Assembly: GCA_013335425.1 (NCBI GenBank)
Contig: JAAXVQ010000079.1
Coordinates: 1,661 to 8,028 of the forward strand
Direction: 5' to 3'
Source of the DNA: Candidatus Firestoneibacteriota bacterium
Lineage (GTDB): Bacteria > Oederibacteriota > JAAXVQ01
Length of the DNA: 6,368 nucleotides
A program made the position numbers and the translations under genes. Shown here in pieces: positions 1-6,368 of the stretch. Numbering within the stretch: the first letter of the stretch is position 1; each line of letters opens with the position of its first letter. The notes under the pieces are model-generated. The model saw only the letters and a list, made by a program, of their open reading frames with translations. It was not told where the DNA came from and searched no databases.

Positions 1-686
1 ACGGTCAGAGCCCGGCGGACGAGTTGGGCCAAGCGTTGATCCAGGCCCGGCCACTCAGCCGCAGCCAGGGCGGCCAAGGCCGCAGGGCCCAATCCCCGGC
101 CGTGCTCGTTGACCAAATCCATAGCGCGTGCCATCACTTCCGCGCTGACACTTTCGTGAAATTCGAAAGCATGATGGATTTCATGCCGGTAACTGGTGTG
201 CGCCATGAGCAGCAATTTGTTTTTTGACAAACGGGCCAGTTCCACCCGGACCAGCTGCTCCGCCGGTGAATCGGCCACCCAGGAAACCGCCAACAAATTC
301 GAAACCGCGGCCAAAACCGTGGCCGTCAATTTCATGAGATGATCCACGTCCACGACACGCTGTTGCAATTCCAAACGCAAACGCCGGATCTCCGGAGTTT
401 CGGTGCCGGAGGCGGGGAGCAGTTTTTCCACAAAAATCCGGTAGGCTTTGACCGTAGGGCTTTTCCCGGCCGAGGCGTAAAGGTGGGACAAAAAGCCGGC
501 TTCTTCCAGCCGCGCCATGCTGTGCCGCACGGTCGCGGAGCTGCAACCCAGCGGAAAGTGCGCGCATAACTGGCTGGAACTTACCGGTTCCGCAGTCAAA
601 ATATGACGCTCAATGATGGCCGCCAGAACCGCCCAATCGCGCTCGCTCAATCCGGCGGCGGGAAATAAATCACGAAAACGGTGCAC
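1..686 (-). CDS. hrcA: Heat-inducible transcription repressor HrcA (partial, C-terminus off the left edge)
   Basis: HrcA represses chaperone operons (groE, dnaK) by binding CIRCE operators in the cytoplasm. About 230 of the usual roughly 340 residues are visible. Counting from the ATG at 704, the N-terminal winged helix starts at LSERDWAVL (19-27). It includes EPVSSSQL (39-46), SSATVRHSMARLEEAGFL (55-72) and ASAGKSPTVKAYRIFVEKL (77-95). This matches the family pattern SATIRNEMxxLEExGxL..SAGRxPTxxGYRxYVD. A GAF-like central part follows (LLLMAHTSYRHEIHHAFEF, about 165-183). The start is uncertain. The ATG at 704 has no Shine-Dalgarno upstream, whereas AAGGAG lies nine bases before an in-frame GTG at 686, so I prefer the GTG. 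The recognition helix is divergent (RHSM instead of RNEM). No CIRCE repeat is visible upstream, and the grpE/dnaK genes expected downstream would be outside the window. Family assignment is fairly sure; target genes are unknown. Confidence 0.82.
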   Translation of the reverse strand, partial: MHRFRDLFPAAGLSERDWAVLAAIIERHILTAEPVSSSQLCAHFPLGCSSATVRHSMARLEEAGFLSHLYASAGKSPTVKAYRIFVEKLLPASGTETPEIRRLRLELQQRVVDVDHLMKLTATVLAAVSNLLAVSWVADSPAEQLVRVELARLSKNKLLLMAHTSYRHEIHHAFEFHESVSAEVMARAMDLVNEHGRGLGPAALAALAAAEWPGLDQRLAQLVRRALT

Positions 687-704
687 GTGCGTGAGCTCCT
701 TCAT

Positions 705-847
705 GGTCGAAATCAAACTTAGGGCCGCCCGGCACCGGGGATCGAACCGGTCCCGCGCAGGGAACGCCCGGAGGCGTTCTCCATAAATTATCGCCCCTGC
801 TCTCGTCGACAGGGTTGGCATGGACGCAGGGGTGGGATTCCGGTCGG
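705..847 (-). other. GC-rich structured spacer between the GH57 gene and hrcA
   Basis: No coding signal was recognised here. Read on the minus strand, it can form three hairpins. One is a 7-bp stem (794-800 with 826-832, CCCCTGC/GCAGGGG) with a 25-nt loop. The second is a 7-bp stem closed by a UCCG tetraloop (762-768 with 773-779, GAACGCC/GGCGTTC), a UNCG-type loop typical of stable RNAs. The third is a 5-bp stem (734-738 with 747-751) whose loop contains TTCGATCC and resembles a tRNA T-arm. No T-run follows any of them, so an intrinsic terminator is not supported. It may be the hrcA leader, a small RNA or a degraded RNA gene. I cannot name a family. Confidence 0.4.
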
Positions 848-2437
848 TCAACGACTGGCGTAAAGCTGGTAATCCACTTCGGGGAAAATATTGTCGAGGT
901 ACTCAATTTGAGCCAGCCAATCCAAATCCAAGCGGTCTTCCACCAGATTGTAGTAAAGCCGCGTGAACCGCTCAATATGATCCCGCGTGCGCTTGACCGC
1001 ATACTCCACCATGGTGCCGGTTTTCATGATGAACGCCCAATCCGAACTCTGCGCCAAGAGCACCTCGCGGGCCGCCTGATTGAGGGCCCGGCGTTGCAGC
1101 GAAGAAGGCTCGCGAAAACGGTCCGCCAACTCCACCATGCGGTCCGCGGACTTATGCAGATGCCGGTACACCCAATCATTGGGCTGGGCCAGCCATTGCT
1201 CGTTGTAGCCTTTGTAACCCCAAGACGAGGCCGAGGGTTCCACCACCTGCAGGGTCGGGTTCTCCGATAAATACTCCGGCGCCGTAATGGGGCGGACCTC
1301 GTTTTGATCAAAGTGCATTTTGCGGAATAAAAACTCCAGAAACTGCGGGCCTTCGTACCACCAATGCCCGTAGAGTTCGGCGTCGTAGGGGGAGACGATG
1401 ACCGGCTTTTTCTGCCCCATGATTTCAAAAAGATACTTGGTCTGCTGCTGCCGGTTGAACAAGAAGTTCCCGGCATGACTGGCCGCCATTTCCCGCGCCT
1501 TCCAGGGGTCGTAGGGCTCCTTATGGTTGCCCGTGCCGGTGATGGCGTAATATTTGATGCCCGTGGGAATACGGATGCCGTCGGAATGGATGTAGGGTTT
1601 GATGTATTCGAAATCCAGATCAAAACCGATGTCGCGGTAAAACTCGCGGTAGTTGTAATCCCCCGGGTAGCCCTCGATGGCGCTCCACACCTGTTTGGAG
1701 GACTCCACATCGCGCCCAAACGCGGCCACACCCGTACGCGTGTACACCGGGGCGTAGATGCCGTACTTGGGGCGCGGCTGGCCGTAAAAAATACCGTGCG
1801 AGTCCACGTAGAAAAAACGAATTCCCTGCTCGCGCAGCAGCTCGTCCACACCGGGTTCATAGCCGCACTCCGCCAGCCAAATGCCGCGGGGCGCCACGCC
1901 CAAATACTTCTTATGCGTCTGCACGCCCATGGCGATCTGGACGCGCATGGCGTTTTTATTGAGCATCAGCGGCAAAAAGCCGTGGGTGGCGCCGCAGGTG
2001 ATGATCTCGAGGCTGCCCAAGTCCTGGAATTTGCGGAAGGCGTTGGCCAGGTTGCGGTGGTATTTTTCCTCAAAAAGCCAGCGGCAACGTTTGAAATGGT
2101 CGCGATAGAGCATGGCCGTGCCGTTGAACTGCGGCTGCCAGCGGGTCCGCTCCACCTCTTTTTCGGAAAGTTCAATCAACTGCTCGATATGGCTCAAATA
2201 ACGTTCCTGCAAAAGCGGGTCGGCGAACATGGAAAGCAGCGTGGGGGTCAACGACATGGTGAAGCGGAAACGCACGCCGTCCTCGGTCAGACGCTCGCAC
2301 ATTTCAATGATGGGAAGGTAAGTCTCGGTGTTGGCTTCGTAGAGCCAGTCTTCTTCGAGGAATTCCGGGTGTTCGGGATGACGTACGTAGGGCAAGTGCG
2401 CATGCAGGACCATCATCAAATTGCCGTATTCCGCCAT
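848..2437 (-). CDS. Glycoside hydrolase family 57, 1,4-alpha-glucan branching enzyme-like (DUF1957 type)
   Basis: Predicted to create alpha-1,6 branches in glycogen-like alpha-glucan in the cytoplasm by retaining transglycosylation. The 529-residue length fits the GH57 branching enzymes (about 520-560). Numbered from the ATG at 2437, visible family regions are VLHAHLPYV (10-18), WLAECGYEPG with the probable nucleophile Glu190, and SPYDAELYGHWWYEGP with the probable acid/base Asp352. The family-typical helical C-terminal part includes SSWGYKGYNEQW (about 404-415) and RRALNQAAREVLLAQSSDWAFIMKTGTMVEYA. This start is preferred because AAGGAG (2443-2448) sits five bases upstream. A GTG two codons earlier overlaps that site. 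The gene follows the DUF4912 gene by 25 bases, suggesting one transcript and a shared role in glucan metabolism. Branching rather than amylase or 4-alpha-glucanotransferase activity is inferred from overall similarity; other GH57 specificities are possible. Confidence 0.9.
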   Translation of the reverse strand: MAEYGNLMMVLHAHLPYVRHPEHPEFLEEDWLYEANTETYLPIIEMCERLTEDGVRFRFTMSLTPTLLSMFADPLLQERYLSHIEQLIELSEKEVERTRWQPQFNGTAMLYRDHFKRCRWLFEEKYHRNLANAFRKFQDLGSLEIITCGATHGFLPLMLNKNAMRVQIAMGVQTHKKYLGVAPRGIWLAECGYEPGVDELLREQGIRFFYVDSHGIFYGQPRPKYGIYAPVYTRTGVAAFGRDVESSKQVWSAIEGYPGDYNYREFYRDIGFDLDFEYIKPYIHSDGIRIPTGIKYYAITGTGNHKEPYDPWKAREMAASHAGNFLFNRQQQTKYLFEIMGQKKPVIVSPYDAELYGHWWYEGPQFLEFLFRKMHFDQNEVRPITAPEYLSENPTLQVVEPSASSWGYKGYNEQWLAQPNDWVYRHLHKSADRMVELADRFREPSSLQRRALNQAAREVLLAQSSDWAFIMKTGTMVEYAVKRTRDHIERFTRLYYNLVEDRLDLDWLAQIEYLDNIFPEVDYQLYASR

Positions 2438-2462
2438 GTTCACTCCTTAGCGTCGTTGTCCG

Positions 2463-3503
2463 TTATTCTGTACGTTTTTCCACAACAGGAGTCACCTGGC
2501 GTTCATGCACACCGTTGGAACTGATGGCCTTTACCGGAATAACCTGTTTCCCGTCGGGCAACGAGTAACGCACCGAAAAAGTGCCGTCGGGGTTCAGCCG
2601 CGCAGGTTTGCCTTGAATCGTGACTTTGGCGTCGGGTTCGGTGGCGCCATAAACGATCAGTTCGGTATTGACCACGAGCCAAAAATCATCCGCCCCTTTT
2701 TCCGGCACCCGGCTTCCGCCCGAAGCCATGGAGCTGATGCCGCCGGACGTGACGTCCGCGTGCACGCGTTTGAGCATGTATTTGACCATGGCTTCCGAAG
2801 AACGCCCGAATTCATCGGCTCCGGCCGCTTTGTACAGGCGGTCAAACGTCTCGTCCACCACCATCCATTCCTCGTCAATAACCGTGGAAATGGCATCCCG
2901 CGGCGTGGTCACCACATTGGAACGCGCCAGCATCACGAAGGTGCCGTCGGGGTGGAGCAACCCCAGATCCACGCAATAGGCATGGTCCGCGGCCCAGACG
3001 TTCAAGTACCAGTTGTTGGATTCTTCGCTGACCTGAATGTCCATGAAACGGTTGGCGTTTTGACCGTTAAAGGCGACGCCGGTGACGTCGTAGACGCGCA
3101 GGATCAGCTTGACCTGGCCGCCGGAAATTTCGGTGATGACTTCCGCTTGTTTTTCAGAAGTAAGATCCCAGTAGGTGAAGCACCAGTAGGGGTCCCGGAT
3201 CATGAGCACAATCCGGTTCTCGCTGTAACGATCCTGCCAATAGCCGGGTTGGGGAATCGGCGCGGTGGTCGCGGCCGGAGCTGCGGCAAAATCAGGCGCA
3301 TAAGGAATCCGGGTTGAAGCCGCTAGGGATTCCGCCCCGAGGGGTTGGGCGGCAGTCTCCACACCGGCCTTTTTGCGGACGGATTTGACCGCCGCTTTTT
3401 TCACAACGGCTTTTTTCAAAACCGTTTTAGGCGCAGGTGTCTTTTCAGCCTTTTTTTTCAAGGCTTTTTCAACAACTTTTTTCTCGGGTTTTTTTTTCTC
3501 CAT
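2463..3503 (-). CDS. DUF4912 domain protein with lysine/alanine-rich N-terminal tail
   Basis: Biochemical function is unknown. From the ATG at 3503 it has 346 residues. Residues 1-48 are a very basic Lys/Ala/Pro tail resembling histone H1-like linkers (KKAVVKKAAVKSVRKKAG). Residues 49-88 are an Ala/Pro-rich linker. Residues about 89-215 carry a DUF4912-like domain with RDPYWCFTYWDLT (103-115), LILRVYDVTG (133-142) and NWYLNVWAADHAYCVDLGLL (164-183). Residues about 272-342 look like a small Ig-like beta domain (DDFWLVVNTELIVYGATEPDAKVTIQG, then LNPDGTFSVRYSLPDG). There is no signal peptide or membrane segment. DUF4912 genes are known to me as frequent neighbours of GH57/DUF1957 genes, and the GH57 gene is the next one here, so a carbohydrate-related accessory role is likely but unproven. 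The ATG at 3503 follows a strong purine-rich site (3511-3519). A GTG at 3521 would add six residues but lacks its own site. Runs of nine A (3489-3497) and eight A (3451-3458) lie in the tail. Confidence 0.82.
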   Translation of the reverse strand: MEKKKPEKKVVEKALKKKAEKTPAPKTVLKKAVVKKAAVKSVRKKAGVETAAQPLGAESLAASTRIPYAPDFAAAPAATTAPIPQPGYWQDRYSENRIVLMIRDPYWCFTYWDLTSEKQAEVITEISGGQVKLILRVYDVTGVAFNGQNANRFMDIQVSEESNNWYLNVWAADHAYCVDLGLLHPDGTFVMLARSNVVTTPRDAISTVIDEEWMVVDETFDRLYKAAGADEFGRSSEAMVKYMLKRVHADVTSGGISSMASGGSRVPEKGADDFWLVVNTELIVYGATEPDAKVTIQGKPARLNPDGTFSVRYSLPDGKQVIPVKAISSNGVHERQVTPVVEKRTE

Positions 3504-3510
3504 GGAGACG

Positions 3511-3540
3511 CCCCCTCCCACCGACTTAGTCGATTGGGGA
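3511..3540 (-). promoter_or_regulatory. Ribosome binding site of the DUF4912 gene with a possible occluding hairpin
   Basis: The minus strand carries GGGAGGGGG at 3511-3519, seven bases before the ATG at 3503. Just upstream is an 11-nt palindrome (3522-3532, CGACT/AGTCG around one base). It forms a CGAC/GUCG stem with a UAA loop. The stem can be lengthened by U-G and A-U pairs and, past a bulged A, by CCC of 3537-3539 pairing with GGG of the ribosome binding site. About nine pairs would hide part of that site. The sequence complementarity is seen directly; a regulatory effect is inference. Confidence 0.35.
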
Positions 3541-3587
3541 TTGGTTGTTCAATATCACTAACGGTCGTTCCAGAAAATTCTTTAATT

Positions 3588-3860
3588 TTACTGAATTATT
3601 TCCTTCAGCTCTTTTCCGGGACGAAATTTCGGCGCACGTTTGGCCGCCACTTGAACTGACTCTCCGGTTTTCGGATTGCGGGCCAAGCGTGCCTTTTTCT
3701 CTTTGACGATGAACGTTCCCAAACCCGCCACCGAAACTTTCTTTCCTTCTTTCAAAGCATTTTGAATGGTGGAAATAAGTTTATCCAGCATTTTTTCAAT
3801 TTCACGTTTGGGAAGGCCCAAGCCTTCAGCAACTTTATCGATAAGTTCAACTTTGGTCAT
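3588..3860 (-). CDS. hup: HU/IHF-family histone-like DNA-binding protein
   Basis: A 90-residue protein, the normal HU length, predicted to bind and bend DNA as a dimer in the nucleoid. The N-terminal helical dimerisation part is MTKVELIDKVAEGLGLPKRE (1-20) through about residue 40. The saddle strands begin at VSVAGLGTFIVKEKKAR (42-58). The DNA-intercalating arm tip is RNPKTGE (61-67), with the conserved proline at 63. The end is the standard PKFRPGKELKEII (77-89). The start at 3860 is decided by AGGAGGT five to six bases upstream; a longer in-frame extension to 3941 would run through the promoter and is rejected. A strong promoter lies about 40 bases upstream. Whether it is HU or an IHF-like paralogue cannot be settled from sequence. 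It is followed at 84 bases by the DUF4912 gene, with no clear terminator between. Confidence 0.95.
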   Translation of the reverse strand: MTKVELIDKVAEGLGLPKREIEKMLDKLISTIQNALKEGKKVSVAGLGTFIVKEKKARLARNPKTGESVQVAAKRAPKFRPGKELKEIIQ

Positions 3861-3880
3861 GCAATACCTCCTGATAAAAT

Positions 3881-4011
3881 GAATCTTGCAGTTTTTTTGT
3901 AAAGTACCACACGGAAATAATCCCGTCAAGATCAAATTCAAAAAAACGGTTCAAAACAAAATACTTTCGGGCAACTTTACTTTTTCGTATTTCCGGCTTT
4001 TTGCAAGATTC
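3881..4011. repeat. 10-bp perfect inverted repeat flanking the HU promoter
   Basis: GAATCTTGCA at 3881-3890 is mirrored exactly by TGCAAGATTC at 4002-4011, with 111 bases between. The first arm lies in the untranslated leader just after the predicted start of transcription. The second lies about 70 bases upstream of the -35 box. Such paired sites could be operators bridged by a looping regulator, or chance in AT-rich DNA. Confidence 0.5.
3893..3929 (-). promoter_or_regulatory. Sigma70-type promoter of the HU gene
   Basis: The minus strand reads TTGACG (3924-3929), then exactly 17 bases, then TACTTT (3901-3906), preceded by TG one base upstream as in an extended -10 element. Transcription would start near 3893-3895, giving a leader of about 33 bases with AGGAGGT before the HU ATG. 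The match to the -35/-10 consensus and spacing is direct; activity is inferred. Confidence 0.75.
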
Positions 4012-4066
4012 GTACATACTCTTGACCCCAATAAGGTCTTTCAAGATCGGTCAATTTTCGGATTTT

Positions 4067-4151
4067 TTTCTTTGCAGATCGGAGTTCTCGGCCCAGAAAC
4101 TTCAACCGCAGCATGACTTTTTCTCTATTTGCTTAAAAATCTGCAAAGAAA
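4067..4151. repeat. 13-bp perfect inverted repeat with a nested hairpin
   Basis: TTTCTTTGCAGAT (4067-4079) is exactly complementary to ATCTGCAAAGAAA (4139-4151), with a 59-base loop. Inside the loop, GGAGTTCT (4081-4088) pairs with AGAAACTTC (4095-4103) with one bulge, so the block could fold as a two-level structure in either strand's RNA. The arms share a TCTT(T)GCA core with the 10-bp repeat nearer the promoter. The pairing is seen; the role is unknown. Confidence 0.5.
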
Positions 4152-4336
4152 CAAGTTCTATTTTGAAAAACAGCAAATGTGTTTTTACGCTTTCGAATGA
4201 ATTTGCGTTGATATTTTAATTCTCACATGCCCAATTTCGAAAAACAATTTACCGCCAAAACACCCAAAACGTCGACGACAATTACTTTTATCGAAACGCT
4301 TGTCTGAATGTCCGGGCCGTAAACTCGGTTTGAAGT

Positions 4337-5455
4337 TTAAACCAATTCGCGAAAAACGCAATTGGACAGGAGCATGCCCCGGGGCGTCAGGCGGTAGTGC
4401 GTGGAGGTTTCTTCCACCAATCCTTGACCCCGGCTTTTTCGCAGCGCGGTTTGAAAACGCCGACCATGCGGCCCTTGTTGCACCCGGTGCTTGCGGATCC
4501 CGCGGGTTTGACGCAACCCCAGCATGAGGCGCTCCCCGGACTTTTTTTCCCCCACAAGGTGTTCGAAACCCGCTTCCGCCGTTCCGGTGGTTTCCATGGC
4601 TTGGCAGTACGCGCCCGGGTCTGCCAGGTTCCAGCTCCGTCGTCCCCGGAGGAACGAATGGGCCGAAGACCCCAGCCCCCAATAAGGTTGGTATTCCCAA
4701 TAGATCCGGTTGTGCCGGCAAGCTCGTCCCGGCAGAGCGAAATTGGAAAGTTCATATTGCCGATACCCCAGCTCCGCCAGCCGCTGTTGCCCGGCAAGAT
4801 ACATATCCGCGCCCTCATCTTCGTCGGGTTGCGGCAATTCTCCGGTTTCCACCCGCCGGGCCAAAGGCGTGCCGGGTTCCAAGGTCAGATTGTAAAGAGA
4901 AACATGTTCCGGGTGCCAGGTCAGCAAGCGCTCCAAATCCTCGGCAAAGGCGTTCCGGGTCTGCCCGGGCAGACCGTAGATAAGATCACATGAAATATTT
5001 TCAAATCCGGCTGCCCGCGCCTGAGTGAGCAACGCTTGCGCGGCTGCGGCATTATGCCGTCTTCCCAACAGGGCCAAATTTTCGTCGCACGTACTCTGAA
5101 CCCCCACGGAAATCCGGTTGAAGCCCATGGCTTTCCAGGCCCGCAAACGGGCGGGGTTGGCCGTGGCCGGATTGACCTCCAGGGAAATTTCCGCACGGGA
5201 AGACAAGACCGCGCAGCGGGTAAATTCGTTCATTAAAGCCTGCAAATGGCGCGGCTGGAAAAGCGAAGGCGTGCCCCCGCCGAAATAAACCGTGTCCAAC
5301 GGCCCATGCACGCGCGCGCCGATTTCCCGCACCAGGGCGCGGGTGTAACGGTCCAACCAAGCGGCGCCGGGCAGAGGTAAAGAGGCGAAATCGCAATAGT
5401 TGCATTTGGAAAGACAGAAAGGCAGATGCAGGTAAGCGCCGCGCCGCGTGGACAC
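4337..5455 (-). CDS. hemW: HemW, radical SAM haem chaperone (coproporphyrinogen III oxidase-like)
   Basis: HemW is a cytoplasmic radical SAM protein with a [4Fe-4S] cluster. It handles haem and, as a family, lacks genuine coproporphyrinogen dehydrogenase activity. The 372 residues match the usual size (about 375-390). The cluster motif CLSKCNYCDF places cysteines at 14, 18 and 21 in the HemW pattern CxxxCxYCxF rather than the HemN form. Further landmarks are YFGGGTPS (57-64), EVNP (93-96), RISVGVQS (114-121), CDLIYGLPGQT (156-166) and the HemW-typical HNRIYW (248-253). The C-terminal HemN_C-like part ends near residue 370. The start is a GTG at 5455, since the lepB stop lies only one codon upstream in the same frame. 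There is no strong ribosome binding site, so translation is probably coupled to lepB. Confidence 0.93.
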   Translation of the reverse strand: MSTRRGAYLHLPFCLSKCNYCDFASLPLPGAAWLDRYTRALVREIGARVHGPLDTVYFGGGTPSLFQPRHLQALMNEFTRCAVLSSRAEISLEVNPATANPARLRAWKAMGFNRISVGVQSTCDENLALLGRRHNAAAAQALLTQARAAGFENISCDLIYGLPGQTRNAFAEDLERLLTWHPEHVSLYNLTLEPGTPLARRVETGELPQPDEDEGADMYLAGQQRLAELGYRQYELSNFALPGRACRHNRIYWEYQPYWGLGSSAHSFLRGRRSWNLADPGAYCQAMETTGTAEAGFEHLVGEKKSGERLMLGLRQTRGIRKHRVQQGPHGRRFQTALRKSRGQGLVEETSTHYRLTPRGMLLSNCVFRELV

Positions 5456-5458
5456 GTT

Positions 5459-6368
<910 letters not shown>

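Larger units (their letters stand above)
3861..4336. other. AT-rich intergenic region between hemW and the HU gene
   Basis: This gene-free stretch of 476 bases is clearly richer in A and T than the genes around it. Short open frames in it resemble nothing I know and lack ribosome binding sites. It contains the HU promoter, two perfect inverted repeats (listed separately) and a smaller inverted repeat TTGACC/GGTCAA (4022-4027 with 4049-4054). No rho-independent terminator for hemW was seen. The part from about 4155 to 4336 holds nothing I can name. Confidence 0.6.

Noticed and set aside
721..800. Possible tRNA on the minus strand, suggested by GGTTCGATCCCCGGTGCC.
   Set aside because: The T-arm stem leaves an eight-base loop instead of seven, and no acceptor, anticodon or D-arm partner could be found upstream.
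1364..2524. Long open frame on the plus strand (386 codons) opposite the GH57 gene.
   Set aside because: It is the antisense shadow of a well-supported gene, shows no recognisable domain and has no ribosome binding site.
2505..3317. Plus-strand open frame opposite the DUF4912 gene.
   Set aside because: It is antisense to a real gene and its product has no familiar motif.
3571..3593. Hairpin across the HU stop codon (CAG/CTG plus AAAATT/AATTTT) as a terminator.
   Set aside because: The stem is AT-rich with a bulge, and no T-run follows on the minus strand.
3861..3941. N-terminal extension of the HU protein to an upstream start at 3941.
   Set aside because: It would cross the -35/-10 promoter and leader; the AGGAGGT site fixes the start at 3860.
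4185..4336. Short open frames in the AT-rich spacer as small genes.
   Set aside because: No ribosome binding sites, no recognisable products, and composition typical of non-coding DNA.
4327..4343. GGTTT/AAACC hairpin at the hemW stop codon as a terminator.
   Set aside because: Only five base pairs and no following T-run.

Overview
This is an ordinary chromosomal segment of a bacterium with moderately high GC genes. Every recognisable gene reads on the minus strand. The set is hrcA, a GH57 alpha-glucan branching enzyme, a DUF4912 protein, an HU-type DNA-binding protein, hemW and lepB. The close pairing of a GH57 enzyme with a lysine-tailed DUF4912 protein is reminiscent of PVC-superphylum or Omnitrophota-like genomes. 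This placement is an inference from gene style, not a proof. No mobile element, CRISPR array, rRNA or acceptable tRNA was found.

Layout in transcription order, from high to low coordinates. (a) 6159-6368 is an internal enolase fragment that ends abruptly where lepB sequence begins. Its wording resembles Bacteroidales enolases, so the join looks like a chimera or rearrangement. (b) lepB (to 5459) and hemW (5455-4337) are separated by three bases and lie in one reading frame. (c) 3861-4336 is an AT-rich, gene-free spacer. It holds a convincing sigma70-type promoter for the HU gene and two perfect inverted repeats sharing a TCTT(T)GCA core. (d) The HU gene (3860-3588), the DUF4912 gene (3503-2463) and the GH57 gene (2437-848) follow closely and may be one transcript. 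(e) A GC-rich spacer at 705-847 contains stable hairpins. (f) hrcA starts at 686 or 704 and runs off the left edge.

Functionally the window mixes housekeeping tasks. These are protein export (LepB), haem handling (HemW), nucleoid structure (HU), alpha-glucan storage metabolism (GH57 with DUF4912) and heat-shock repression (HrcA). I see no undescribed defence, mobile or biosynthetic system. The points most worth a second look are the eno/lepB junction, the repeated motif around the HU promoter, the hairpin over the DUF4912 ribosome binding site and the unexplained structured spacer before hrcA.
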